Source of the DNA: JALCRY01 sp050946575
GTDB taxonomy: Bacteria; Bacillota; Clostridia; Peptostreptococcales; Anaerovoracaceae
Direction of reading: 5' to 3'
Length of the DNA: 64,000 nucleotides
Assembly: GCA_050946575.1 (NCBI GenBank)
Contig: JBMNVB010000002.1
Location: forward strand, 124,001 to 188,000
Shown one piece after another: positions 33,657 through 42,354 of this stretch. Under the pieces are notes generated by a model. It did not search any database. It was not told the origin of the DNA and was given only the letters and a program-made list of their open reading frames with translations. The stretch's first letter is position 1, and every line of letters begins with the position of its first letter. Both the position numbers and the translations under genes were made by a program.

Positions 33657-34373
33657 ATGAAGAATGTTTTACGGCTCACAAGGGATTTCTATCCGAATAA
33701 AAAGAGTTACTTCCCGAAAAACTGCGGGCGTGACTATATCGAAAAGTTCGTTGAACTGAATATCGGACTTTTCCTTTGTGCTGTCGGACTCTATTTCACT
33801 GTGCAGGCGAATATCGGACTCGCTCCGTGGATGGCCCTTAATGTGGGTTTTGAAAATCTCACCGGGATAAATTACGGACTGTGGAACGATATCATAGGGG
33901 TCGTCGTGCTCGTGATAGTCGTCCTTCTGAAAGAGAAGATCGGCTTCGGGACACTCGGAGACTGCTTCGTGATAGGCCTGTACATCACTCTTTTTGATAA
34001 GATAAATATTATGCAGCAGGCGGAATCCATCGGCGCCGGTATACTGATAATGATAATCGGCATTGCCATAACCGGAATCGGTTCCTATTACATCTGCGAC
34101 AGCGGGTTCTCTATGGGGCCGCGCGATTCGCTTATGATCGGCCTCGCGAAGCGATTTAAAAAGCTCACCGTCGGGCAGGTCAGGATACTGCTGGAAGCAA
34201 CAGTTCTTATTTTCGGATTCCTGATGGGAGCTAAAATCTCGATCGGGACGCTCATCTACGTTGTCGGCATCGGATATGCCGTCGACATTACTTTCTACTT
34301 TAATAAATTCGACGCGAAGCGGGTCCTGAATGAAGACGTGATCGAAACGGTAAAAAACATCCAAGCTGTATAA
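33657..34373 (+). CDS. YczE/YyaS/YitT family membrane protein
   Basis: A 238-residue protein with about five membrane helices: LNIGLFLCAVGLYFTVQANI at about 35-54, IIGVVVLVIVVLL at about 81-93, ILIMIIGIAITGIGSYYIC at about 132-150 and two more. Family hallmarks are ANIGLAPWMALNVG and SMGPRDSLMIGLAKR. Bacillus YczE affects bacillaene and surfactin production; no transport activity is established. There is no ribosome site; promoter geometry suggests a leaderless mRNA starting at the ATG. The LysR gene downstream in the same direction is its likely regulator. Confidence 0.82.
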   Translation: MKNVLRLTRDFYPNKKSYFPKNCGRDYIEKFVELNIGLFLCAVGLYFTVQANIGLAPWMALNVGFENLTGINYGLWNDIIGVVVLVIVVLLKEKIGFGTLGDCFVIGLYITLFDKINIMQQAESIGAGILIMIIGIAITGIGSYYICDSGFSMGPRDSLMIGLAKRFKKLTVGQVRILLEATVLIFGFLMGAKISIGTLIYVVGIGYAVDITFYFNKFDAKRVLNEDVIETVKNIQAV

Positions 34374-34436
34374 ATTGTGTAAATTATTCATTTATTTCAC
34401 GTTGATTATTAGATTTTTTTCATTTATGATAATCAT

Positions 34437-35318
34437 ATGGATGAAAAGACCTTAAGAGTGTTCGCAAAAATAGTAGATAAAGGAAGTCTGACCGCTGCCG
34501 CTGACGCCCTCGGCTACACGCAGCCGGCCATTACTCATATGCTCAATAATTTCGAGCAGAATCTCGGATTCAAAGTGCTTATCCGCGACAAAAAGGGCGC
34601 GAGGCTGACCCCCGACGGAGAGCGGATAATGCCCGCCGTATACGATCATCTTTACGCCATAGATAATTTCAAGGAACAGGTGAAAGCTGTGAGACAGCGC
34701 TCCGAGCAGCGCGTTTCGCTGCACACTGTCAGGAACCTCAGCATCGACTGGCTCGAAGACGTTATCATGAGATTCGGCATCGATTATCCGGATATCAAAT
34801 TCGATCTGCGGGAAGGAAACGTGGTTTCTCCCTCCGACCTGTTCAGCGACGGAGAAACGAATTTCGCGATCATAGTAAACGACGGAAGCTTCAGAATGAC
34901 TGATGAAATAATGCACCGCAAATTATACGACGACGAACTCATGGTACTGATGCCGGTGAATCATGAGCTCGCAGATCTCAAGGCGTTCCCCATCGAAGAG
35001 TTCACAGACAGATGGTTCGTCACACAGTCAGGCTTAACAGGATATTTCTTTAACAAGTATCTGGTAGAACGCGGCATCAGTCCGGTCGAAAAGGCGCATT
35101 CCACGAACGACATCAATCTCATATCGCGCGTATACAGCGGATTCGGACTTTCACTTCGCTCCAGAAAAACTATAGACAATACGAAACACAGCCACATCAG
35201 GACCATACCTCTGGAAGAACCGGTCCGGTTCTCTGTCGAGATAGCCTGCACGGATGAATCCACGTCGTCCTCTTCGGCAAAATTATTCCGAGAATATGTG
35301 CTGACACACAGTAAATGA
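34437..35318 (+). CDS. LysR-type transcriptional regulator (yczE neighbour)
   Basis: A 293-residue LysR protein with helix-turn-helix TLRVFAKIVDKGSLTAAADA and YTQPAITHMLNNFEQNLGFK, then an effector domain with GETNFAIIVNDGSF and VYSGFGLSLRSRKT. No ribosome site is seen. TTGATT (34401-34406) and TATGAT (34425-34430) lie so that the ATG begins seven bases after the -10 box; the perfect dyad ATGATAATCAT (34426-34436) overlaps the -10 and could serve autoregulation. The pairing with a YczE-type membrane protein is common in Firmicutes. Confidence 0.88.
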   Translation: MDEKTLRVFAKIVDKGSLTAAADALGYTQPAITHMLNNFEQNLGFKVLIRDKKGARLTPDGERIMPAVYDHLYAIDNFKEQVKAVRQRSEQRVSLHTVRNLSIDWLEDVIMRFGIDYPDIKFDLREGNVVSPSDLFSDGETNFAIIVNDGSFRMTDEIMHRKLYDDELMVLMPVNHELADLKAFPIEEFTDRWFVTQSGLTGYFFNKYLVERGISPVEKAHSTNDINLISRVYSGFGLSLRSRKTIDNTKHSHIRTIPLEEPVRFSVEIACTDESTSSSSAKLFREYVLTHSK

Positions 35319-35323
35319 AAAAT

Positions 35324-35345
35324 GCCGCGCAGGCGGCACTTTTGC
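35324..35345. terminator. Bidirectional terminator between LysR gene and glpK
   Basis: TGCCGC and GCGGCA with a GCAG loop form a compact GC stem, flanked by CTTTTG on the + side and ATTTTTCATTT on the minus side. It serves both converging genes. Confidence 0.75.
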
Positions 35346-36829
35346 TATTTCGCCCATCCTTTCGAGCGCTCCACGGCGTCGTGCCAGCGCTCCTTTTTTT
35401 CACGGCGCGTTTTCTCATCAATGCGCGGTTCGAATACCCTGTCGATCCTGATATTGGCCTTTATATCATCCTCGTCCTTCCAGTACCCGGCCGCAAGCCC
35501 GGCAAGACATGCGGCTCCGAGCGCCGTGGTCTCTATCAGAACGGGACGAACGACCCGCGTCTCAAGCATGTCTGCCTGGAACTGCATCAGAAAATCGTTC
35601 GCGCACGCTCCTCCGTCGACCCTGAACATGCTGATGCTCTTTCCCGTATCGTCCGCCATCGCTTCCGCAAGATCCATCGTCTGGAACGCGATCGATTCGA
35701 GGACGGCTCTAACGATATGTTCCCTTTCCGTGCCGCGCGTAATACCGATAATGGCGCCGCGGGCGTACGGATCCCAGTACGGCGCGCCGAGGCCGGTGAA
35801 CGCGGGCACGACGTAAACACCGCCGGTATCATCAACGGACCTCGCCATGGCTTCCGATTCGGAAGAATCGCTCATGAATCTCATATTGTCGCGCAGCCAC
35901 TGGATAGCTGCTCCGGCCACGAAAACTGATCCTTCAAGCGCGTAGCTGAGGCGCCCGTCCTTTCCCCAGGCAATGGTCGTAAGAAGTCCGTTATCGCTCA
36001 TCACGGGCCTTTCGCCCGTATTCATAAGAAGGAACCCGCCTGTGCCGTAAGTCATCTTGCAGTCGCCTTCGTCAAAACACGCCTGTCCGAAAAGTGAGGC
36101 CTGCTGGTCCCCGGCCGCTCCCATGATCCTGATATCGCCGCCGAATTCTCCGGTAACGCCGTATTCTCCGCACGACGGAACGGGCTCCGGCATTATGCAT
36201 TCCGGTATGCCGAGACGGTCCATGATATAACTGTCCCATCTGAGGTCGCGGATATTGAACAGCATAGTCCTCGCGGCGTTGGAATAGTCAGTCACATGGA
36301 CCTTCCCGCCCGTGAGCTTCCATATAAGCCACGAATCCACTGTGCCGAACAGGATATCGCCGTTTTCGGCGCGTTCGCGCACGCCTTTCACATTGTCGAG
36401 TATCCATTTTATCTTCGTGGCTGAAAAGTACGGATCGAGTATGAGCCCCGTGCGTTCTCTGATCTCACGTTCGAATTCGGGAGTGCGCAGAGCGTCGCAC
36501 ATCTCCGACGTCCTTCTGCACTGCCAGACGATCGCGTTATATACAGGTTCCCCCGTATTCTTGTCCCACATTATCGTCGTCTCGCGCTGGTTAGTTATCC
36601 CTATGGCGGCAATGTCCGACGCATTGATGCCTTTGTTTTTAAGCGCGTCGACCGCGGATGAATACTGCGTCGACCATATCTCCATCGGGTCGTGCTCTAC
36701 CCATCCCGGCCGCGGGAATATCTGCCTGAATCCGTACTGCGCCGAGCTTATGATCTCGCCGCGCCGGTTGAAAATGATGCACCGGGAGCTCGTTGTTCCC
36801 TGGTCGAGTGCCATGATATATCTGCCCAT
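35345..36829 (-). CDS. glpK: Glycerol kinase
   Basis: A 494-residue FGGY kinase making glycerol-3-phosphate. Seen are IMALDQGTTSSRCIIFNRRG for ATP, ITNQRETTIMWDKNTGEPVY, and the C-terminal FGGY signature region QTMDLAEAMADDTGKSI with DGGACANDFLMQFQAD. The histidine in the PTS-phosphorylated loop of Firmicute GlpK is not obvious here. ATG 36829 has AGAGGT upstream. The gene lies ten bases after hemW in the same direction, an unusual partner, and no glpF or glpD is adjacent. Confidence 0.94.
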   Translation of the reverse strand: MGRYIMALDQGTTSSRCIIFNRRGEIISSAQYGFRQIFPRPGWVEHDPMEIWSTQYSSAVDALKNKGINASDIAAIGITNQRETTIMWDKNTGEPVYNAIVWQCRRTSEMCDALRTPEFEREIRERTGLILDPYFSATKIKWILDNVKGVRERAENGDILFGTVDSWLIWKLTGGKVHVTDYSNAARTMLFNIRDLRWDSYIMDRLGIPECIMPEPVPSCGEYGVTGEFGGDIRIMGAAGDQQASLFGQACFDEGDCKMTYGTGGFLLMNTGERPVMSDNGLLTTIAWGKDGRLSYALEGSVFVAGAAIQWLRDNMRFMSDSSESEAMARSVDDTGGVYVVPAFTGLGAPYWDPYARGAIIGITRGTEREHIVRAVLESIAFQTMDLAEAMADDTGKSISMFRVDGGACANDFLMQFQADMLETRVVRPVLIETTALGAACLAGLAAGYWKDEDDIKANIRIDRVFEPRIDEKTRREKKERWHDAVERSKGWAK

Positions 36830-36839
36830 ACTGTACCTC

Positions 36840-37988
36840 TTAAACAAATTCCGCCATGATCTCGTTCGAGATGTCTATCCCCTTTTCGGTGAGCGAGATC
36901 GAGCCGCCCGAAGCGTCGATATATCCCCCGCCGATGTATTTCGCGAGCGCTGCGAAACACGAAGGATACGCCCGGTAAAGCGATAACCCGAACGTGTCTT
37001 TGAACCGTGCCAGACTGATCCCGGACGAAGTCCTGAGCGCCGTGAAGCAGAATATGCCGTACTCGTCTCCCGCGTCAGCGGGCTCCGCGCTCCCGGAAAC
37101 GGGACTTCTGCCGGAATCCAATAAGTTAACATAAATATTTATATCATCAACGTTTTTATATCTTCTTCCGTCATGGAATGAAGAGGCTCCGAGCCCCGCG
37201 CCGATATAATCCCCGTAATTCCAGTACTTGAAATTGTGCCTGCACTGACGCCCCGGCAGCGAAGCGTTCGAAATCTCATAATGCACATACCCCGCGTCCC
37301 TCAGAGCGCGGACCGCCCGGTGGTACATCCCTCTTTCTGTTTTGTCATCCGACAGTTCCATTTCTTCGTTCTTGTACGCTTCGTAAAACGGAGTTCCCGG
37401 CTCGAGCTGGAGCGAATAGAATGATATATGCTCCGGCGCGAGGCCGGTCGCGGTCCCGAGCGTTTCGTCCCACTGCGCGTCGGTCTGGCCCGGGATACCG
37501 AACATGAGGTCGAGATTTATATTGTCGAACCCCGCGCTTCTTGCGAGCCCGAACGCACGCAGCGCCTCCTCTCCGTCGTGTATCCTTCCGAGCGTCCCGA
37601 GGACCGCGTCGTCGAACGACTGCACGCCGATGCTGATCCTGTTTATCCCCGAATCGCGCATTGCCGCAAGTTTTCCGGCCGTCAGAGAACCGGGATTCGA
37701 TTCGCACGTGATTTCCGCGTCATCGCTGAGGCGGTAATTCTCCCTCACGGCTGACATTATTTTCTTTATGTCATCAATGCCGAGCAGACTCGGCGTCCCT
37801 CCTCCTATGAAGACGGTGTCGGTCACGGCATCGCCGGAAGGCGCCGAAGACGCAATCTCAAGACACAGCGCATTGATATATTTATCCATCAAGTCCCGGC
37901 CGCAGCCTTCGAATGACAGGAAGCCGCAGTATCTGCACTTTCTTTCGCAGAACGGTATGTGGATATACAGTCCGGTTTTGTTTTCCAT
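36840..37988 (-). CDS. hemW: Radical SAM haem chaperone HemW
   Basis: A 382-residue HemN-related protein. The radical SAM site is GLYIHIPFCERKCRYCGF with CxxxCxxC; FIGGGTPSLLG and RISIGVQSFDDAVLGTLGR follow. It lacks the extra N-terminal cysteine region of true coproporphyrinogen dehydrogenase, so HemW, which delivers haem to target proteins, is the better name. The ATG lies six bases after the lepA stop. The lepA-hemW order, often followed by hrcA-grpE-dnaK, is typical of Firmicutes; here the chaperone operon is nearby but separated. Confidence 0.93.
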   Translation of the reverse strand: MENKTGLYIHIPFCERKCRYCGFLSFEGCGRDLMDKYINALCLEIASSAPSGDAVTDTVFIGGGTPSLLGIDDIKKIMSAVRENYRLSDDAEITCESNPGSLTAGKLAAMRDSGINRISIGVQSFDDAVLGTLGRIHDGEEALRAFGLARSAGFDNINLDLMFGIPGQTDAQWDETLGTATGLAPEHISFYSLQLEPGTPFYEAYKNEEMELSDDKTERGMYHRAVRALRDAGYVHYEISNASLPGRQCRHNFKYWNYGDYIGAGLGASSFHDGRRYKNVDDINIYVNLLDSGRSPVSGSAEPADAGDEYGIFCFTALRTSSGISLARFKDTFGLSLYRAYPSCFAALAKYIGGGYIDASGGSISLTEKGIDISNEIMAEFV

Positions 37989-37994
37989 TGCGCG

Positions 37995-39818
37995 CTACTT
38001 TCCGCTTTCCTTGTTCTCGTCGTATTTCAGTATCGCCGTGAACGCTTCCTGAGGGACCTCGACGGATCCGAACTGGCGCATGCGGCGCTTGCCCTCTTTC
38101 TGTTTTTCGAGGAGCTTCTTCTTGCGCGAAATGTCGCCGCCGTAGCATTTCGCTATGACGTCCTTTCTGTACGCTCTCACCGTTTCGCGCGCGATGATCT
38201 TCTGGCCGATGCAGGCCTGGATCGGCACCTCGAACTGATGCATCGGGATGACTTCCTTCAGCTTTTTGCATACGAATCTGCCGCGCTTATACGCCTCCGA
38301 TTCGTGGACGATCATCGAGAACGCGTCGACGATCTCCCTGTTCAGCATGATATCGAGCTTCACCAGTTTAGATGGCTCGTAGCGCAGGAATTCATAATCG
38401 AGCGACCCGAAGCCCCTTGTCTTGGACTTCAGCGCGTCGAAGAAATCATAGATGACCTCGTTCAGCGGCATCTCATAATGCAGCGAGACCCTGGTCGGCG
38501 TTATATATTCCATTCCCTTCATCTCGCCGCGCCTGTTCTGGCACAGTTCCATGATATTTCCGACATAGTCGTTCGGCACCATGATATCGGCCTTTACGAT
38601 CGGCTCCTCTATATGGTCGATCTCCGTCTGAGCCGGAAGATTGCTCGGATTCTCGATCATCAGCTCCGTCCCGTCCGTCCTGACGACCTTGTAAATGACG
38701 CTCGGCGCCGTCGTGATGACCTCGAGATCGAACTCGCGCTCAAGCCGCTCCACTATGATCTCCATATGCAGCAGCCCGAGGAATCCGCACCTGAATCCGT
38801 AACCAAGCGCCTGTGACGTCTCCGGCTCGAAATTGAACGCGGCGTCGTTCACCTGGAGTTTTTCGAGAGCGTCCTTCACATTATCATATTTCTCGGTACC
38901 GGCGGGATAGATCCCGCAGTATACCATCGACTGCGCCGGCTTGTATCCTTCGAGAGGTTCGTCGGCCCGGTCATCATCGAGCGTAATCGTGTCGCCGACG
39001 CGCGCGTCTCTGACCTGCTTTATGGAACCGAGGATATATCCGACCTCGCCGGCCCTCAGTTCACTGCACGGCACGTGCCCGGGTGAATACGTCCCGACTT
39101 CCGTCACCTCGTGGACGGTCCCGGCGTTCATCATCCGTATCCTGTCGCCCTTCTTCACAGTGCCGTCGAAGATCCTCGCGAGTATGACGACACCCTTGTA
39201 GTTATCGTAATACGAATCGAATATCAATGCCTTCAGCGGAGCGTCGGGATCTCCGTCGGGCGCGGGGAAGAATCTCACGATGTCCTCGAGCAGTTCGTCC
39301 ACGCCTGTGCCCTCCTTCGCTGAAACGAGCGGCGCCTCCGACGCGTCGATGCCTATTACGTCTTCTATTTCCTGCCGCACTTCTTCCGGCCGCGCGCTCG
39401 GAAGGTCTATCTTGTTTATGGCCGGCAGGATCTCGAGATCCTCGTCCAGCGCTAGATAAACATTACCGAGTGTCTGCGCTTCCACGCCCTGCGTGGCGTC
39501 CACCACAAGAACGGCGCCCTCGCACGCGGCGAGGCTTCTCGATACCTCGTAATTGAAATCCACATGTCCCGGAGTGTCGATGAGATTCAGTATATACTCT
39601 TCACCGTCTGACGCTTTGTACACAAGTCTCGTGGTCTGGAGTTTTATAGTTATACCGCGCTCGCGTTCCAGATCCATGTTGTCAAGGAACCGGTCCTTCA
39701 TGTCGTGTTCCGACACCACGCCGGTCTTTTCTATCAGCCTGTCGGCAAGTGTTGATTTTCCGTGATCTATATGCGCGATTATGCTGAAATTCCTGATTTT
39801 ATCTTTATATGAACTCAT
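37995..39818 (-). CDS. lepA: Elongation factor 4 (LepA)
   Basis: A 607-residue translational GTPase. G motifs are AHIDHGKSTLADRL, DTPGHVDFNYEVSRS and PAINKIDLPSA; the EF-4 C-terminal domain includes YGGDISRKKKLLEKQKEGKRRMR. It back-translocates or remodels stalled ribosomes. No ribosome site is present: a TTGAAA-17-TAAAAT promoter ends six bases before the ATG, suggesting a leaderless mRNA. Divergent from rpsT. Confidence 0.97.
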   Translation of the reverse strand: MSSYKDKIRNFSIIAHIDHGKSTLADRLIEKTGVVSEHDMKDRFLDNMDLERERGITIKLQTTRLVYKASDGEEYILNLIDTPGHVDFNYEVSRSLAACEGAVLVVDATQGVEAQTLGNVYLALDEDLEILPAINKIDLPSARPEEVRQEIEDVIGIDASEAPLVSAKEGTGVDELLEDIVRFFPAPDGDPDAPLKALIFDSYYDNYKGVVILARIFDGTVKKGDRIRMMNAGTVHEVTEVGTYSPGHVPCSELRAGEVGYILGSIKQVRDARVGDTITLDDDRADEPLEGYKPAQSMVYCGIYPAGTEKYDNVKDALEKLQVNDAAFNFEPETSQALGYGFRCGFLGLLHMEIIVERLEREFDLEVITTAPSVIYKVVRTDGTELMIENPSNLPAQTEIDHIEEPIVKADIMVPNDYVGNIMELCQNRRGEMKGMEYITPTRVSLHYEMPLNEVIYDFFDALKSKTRGFGSLDYEFLRYEPSKLVKLDIMLNREIVDAFSMIVHESEAYKRGRFVCKKLKEVIPMHQFEVPIQACIGQKIIARETVRAYRKDVIAKCYGGDISRKKKLLEKQKEGKRRMRQFGSVEVPQEAFTAILKYDENKESGK

Positions 39819-39824
39819 AAGCGT

Positions 39825-39872
39825 ATTTTACTGGATTTATCGCTTGATTTCAACATTGCTTTAATATATACT
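39825..39872. promoter_or_regulatory. Back-to-back promoters of lepA and rpsT
   Basis: Minus strand: TTGAAA (39853-39848), 17 bases, TAAAAT (39830-39825), for lepA. Plus strand: TTGATT (39844-39849), 17 bases, TATACT (39867-39872), for rpsT. The two -35 boxes overlap on opposite strands, so the polymerases must compete. Confidence 0.7.
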
Positions 39873-39935
39873 GACAGTTGCGAGTTTGCTTAAATAAGTA
39901 GAAAATAAATAAAGAAATGTGGGGTGAACTTAATA

Positions 39936-40208
39936 ATGGCAAACATAAAATCCGCAAAAAAAAGAATCAGAGTAGCCGATAAGAAAACGGCGAGAAACAG
40001 GAGAGTAAAGAACAACCTGAAGGAGATCCTGAAGGCATTCGACGCGTCCATCGCAGAAGGCGATCTCGAGACAGCCGAAGAGCAGCTCCGTCTTGCCGAG
40101 AAGAGACTCAGACAGGCAGCTTCGAAGAACACGATAAAGAAGCAGACTGCATCGAGAAAAGTATCGAGACTCACGAAAAGATTCAACGAAGCGAAAGCCT
40201 CGAATTAA
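39936..40208 (+). CDS. rpsT: 30S ribosomal protein S20
   Basis: A 90-residue basic helical protein, MANIKSAKKRIRVADKKTAR, with AASKNTIKKQTASRKVSRLT near the C terminus, as in all S20 proteins. It binds 16S rRNA at the base of the small subunit. ATG 39936 follows GGGGTGA; an in-frame ATG at 39924 would add four residues. Divergence from lepA is a common Firmicute arrangement. Confidence 0.97.
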   Translation: MANIKSAKKRIRVADKKTARNRRVKNNLKEILKAFDASIAEGDLETAEEQLRLAEKRLRQAASKNTIKKQTASRKVSRLTKRFNEAKASN

Positions 40209-40256
40209 AACTCACCCGTCCCCACGACAGAGTATAAGTTAAATACTCGAAAACAA

Positions 40257-40282
40257 AAAGATGGCCGGAGCCATCTTTTTTT
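40257..40282. terminator. Terminator between rpsT and the GH10-like gene
   Basis: AAAGATGGC at 40257-40265 pairs perfectly with GCCATCTTT at 40270-40278, followed by TTTT; AACAAAAA on the left gives a T-run on the other strand too, so it can end both converging genes. Confidence 0.88.
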
Positions 40283-40301
40283 CTGCGCTGATCTGCGGCT
40301 G

Positions 40302-41516
40302 TCAGCCTGATGTGAATATCAGACTGTGATAACCGCTGAGTTCCTTTTTCACGGCCGAAGACGGATACGCGATGTATTTCGCGCTGTAAAGTGCATATCC
40401 GTCCGCACCCTTTGCAGTGAGCACTTTTACCTGATAGCGGATATTCTGAGTGCTCGCCGCCCAGCCTTTGTCATATGCGTTGCTCTGGCCGGACCTGTAC
40501 AATGCGAGCCCGACATATATCGGCTTATTGAGTTTGTTCTTGCTCATGAACAGACTCAGTCTGCTGCTGAACATCTTTACCGACTTTCCGCTCACAACGT
40601 ATCTGTCTGTCCAGTAAATCTGCGGTGCGAGATAGTCCACATAATTCGCAACGCGGAGCCATGTGTCTATATCAGCGCCGGACGCCATGCAGTTCTTGTA
40701 ATTCCCCTGCGAGCTCACTCCGAAGCGCAGCGTCTTGAAGCTCGAGCTCCGCGGATACTTCGAGCTGTGGACGATGCCGTACGTCCCCCTTATCATGTAA
40801 TTGCAGTATACACGCTTCGATTTCGAACTGAGTCCCCTGCACGTACTCGTTCTTCCGGAAACGTATTTGCTGTATCTCGTGCTTTTTGTCGTGTAGACAT
40901 ACGATCCGCCGGAATTATAGAAGTAATCATCGTAATGTATTCCGGACACGTTATATCCCGCCTTCATCTCCTGCACCGCTCTGTATATGCGCTGCCTTGT
41001 ATAAGGACTTTTCGGATCCAGGAACCTTGACGATGTGACTCTGTACGGGTTCATATACGCCTCCACCTTAATACTGTAGGCGGCGGCCCTGCGCACGAAT
41101 ACCTTGAAAGGATCATAGCCGAGATAATGCATATACGCCTGTCTGGAATTCCTGTACTTGGAAACTACGGATGACGGGACAAGATACCTGCTCGCCTTGA
41201 ATGTGTTCGAGCACCATGCTGCGTCGTCGAACGAGCGGGCATGAAAGTAAACAGTGTTGATGCCCTGGGCCTTCAGCTTTCTCATGAGCGTATTGCACCT
41301 TGCCGTATAGGTACTGACATTTCTCTGGTTATACAGCCCGAGCGTCTTGAAATCACAGTAAGGCACCCATGTCCCCCTGACCATCGAGCTGTACTGCGTC
41401 TTTATCGTTTCTGCAGCCGAAGCGGTCGATGCCGGAAGCTCGGCACCGAAAATACCCGCGGACATCGAAACGATCATTAGCGCGGACAATAAAACAGTAA
41501 ACACTCGTCTTCTCAT
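40302..41516 (-). CDS. Secreted GH10-like (DUF187/GHL10) family protein
   Basis: A 404-residue protein with a Sec signal peptide (MRRRVFTVLLSALMIVSMSA through STASAAE, cleavage near residue 35). The mature part matches the glycosyl-hydrolase-like GHL10/DUF187 family: MVRGTWVPYCDFKTLG at the start, GINTVYFHARSFDDAAW, KVEAYMNPYRVTS, GIHYDDYFYN with candidate catalytic acids, and VDYLAPQIYWTDR. Related barrels include peptidoglycan-active enzymes, but substrate is unproven. No membrane or wall anchor is seen, so it is likely released. ATG 41516 has AGGGGGT upstream. Confidence 0.83.
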   Translation of the reverse strand: MRRRVFTVLLSALMIVSMSAGIFGAELPASTASAAETIKTQYSSMVRGTWVPYCDFKTLGLYNQRNVSTYTARCNTLMRKLKAQGINTVYFHARSFDDAAWCSNTFKASRYLVPSSVVSKYRNSRQAYMHYLGYDPFKVFVRRAAAYSIKVEAYMNPYRVTSSRFLDPKSPYTRQRIYRAVQEMKAGYNVSGIHYDDYFYNSGGSYVYTTKSTRYSKYVSGRTSTCRGLSSKSKRVYCNYMIRGTYGIVHSSKYPRSSSFKTLRFGVSSQGNYKNCMASGADIDTWLRVANYVDYLAPQIYWTDRYVVSGKSVKMFSSRLSLFMSKNKLNKPIYVGLALYRSGQSNAYDKGWAASTQNIRYQVKVLTAKGADGYALYSAKYIAYPSSAVKKELSGYHSLIFTSG

Positions 41517-41646
41517 TGAAATACCCCCTGCTTTTGATAAACGTATGTTATATTCGCGCCGCCGGAATTTCAAGAATGAACTGACTTTTTCACAATAACT
41601 TCATAGCCCGGCTTATGGTATAATGACCTACACGGAGGTGAATGGA

Positions 41647-42354
41647 TTGAGTACACATATCAACGCCGCGGAGAAAGGCGACATAGCGGAACTGGTGCTT
41701 ATGCCCGGCGATCCGCTGAGAGCGAAGAGGATAGCCGAGGAATTCCTGGACTCGCCCGTAATGTACAGCGATGTGAGAAACATGTACGGTTTCACCGGGA
41801 CCTACAAAGGCGTTCCGGTATCCGTCCAGGGGAGCGGCATGGGCATGCCGTCCATGGGCATATACTCCTGGGAACTCATGACAGAATACGAAGTCAGGAA
41901 GATAATACGCGTGGGCACGGCCGGCTCGTTCGACAGGGATATCGATGTCGGAGACGTGGTGCTCGCATTGTCTGCGTCCACAGACTCAAACTATCAGCAT
42001 ACGTTCGACGTGCCGGGACACTACTCGCCGTGCGCGTCCTTCGCATTGATAAAAAGCGCAGTAGAAGCAAATAAAAAACTAGGCCTTCACGTCAATGCCG
42101 GAAGCGTCGTTTCGTGTGACGTATTTTACGAGATAGATCCGGAATGGTGGAAGAAATGGGCTCAGATGGGCGTGATGGCGGTCGAGATGGAAGCCGCGGC
42201 GCTGTACATGAACGCCGCGTACAACGGCGTCGACGCGCTCGCGATGATGACGATAACGGATCACTTCGTGACGGGCGAGAAATACACATCGGAACAGCGC
42301 GAACAGGCGAACAGTGAAATGACACGGCTCGCCCTTGAAACTATCACCGCGTGA
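41647..42354 (+). CDS. deoD: Purine-nucleoside phosphorylase DeoD type
   Basis: A 235-residue hexameric-type phosphorylase splitting purine nucleosides with phosphate. Seen are AELVLMPGDPLRAKRIAEEF, GSGMGMPSMGIYSWEL for phosphate, IRVGTAGSF and the substrate-site VMAVEMEAAALYMNA. Start is TTG at 41647, with GGAGGTG six bases upstream; the ATG at 41623 overlaps the TATAAT at 41619-41624 and is rejected. Its stop abuts the stop of the converging transporter gene, with no terminator between. Confidence 0.94.
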   Translation: MSTHINAAEKGDIAELVLMPGDPLRAKRIAEEFLDSPVMYSDVRNMYGFTGTYKGVPVSVQGSGMGMPSMGIYSWELMTEYEVRKIIRVGTAGSFDRDIDVGDVVLALSASTDSNYQHTFDVPGHYSPCASFALIKSAVEANKKLGLHVNAGSVVSCDVFYEIDPEWWKKWAQMGVMAVEMEAAALYMNAAYNGVDALAMMTITDHFVTGEKYTSEQREQANSEMTRLALETITA

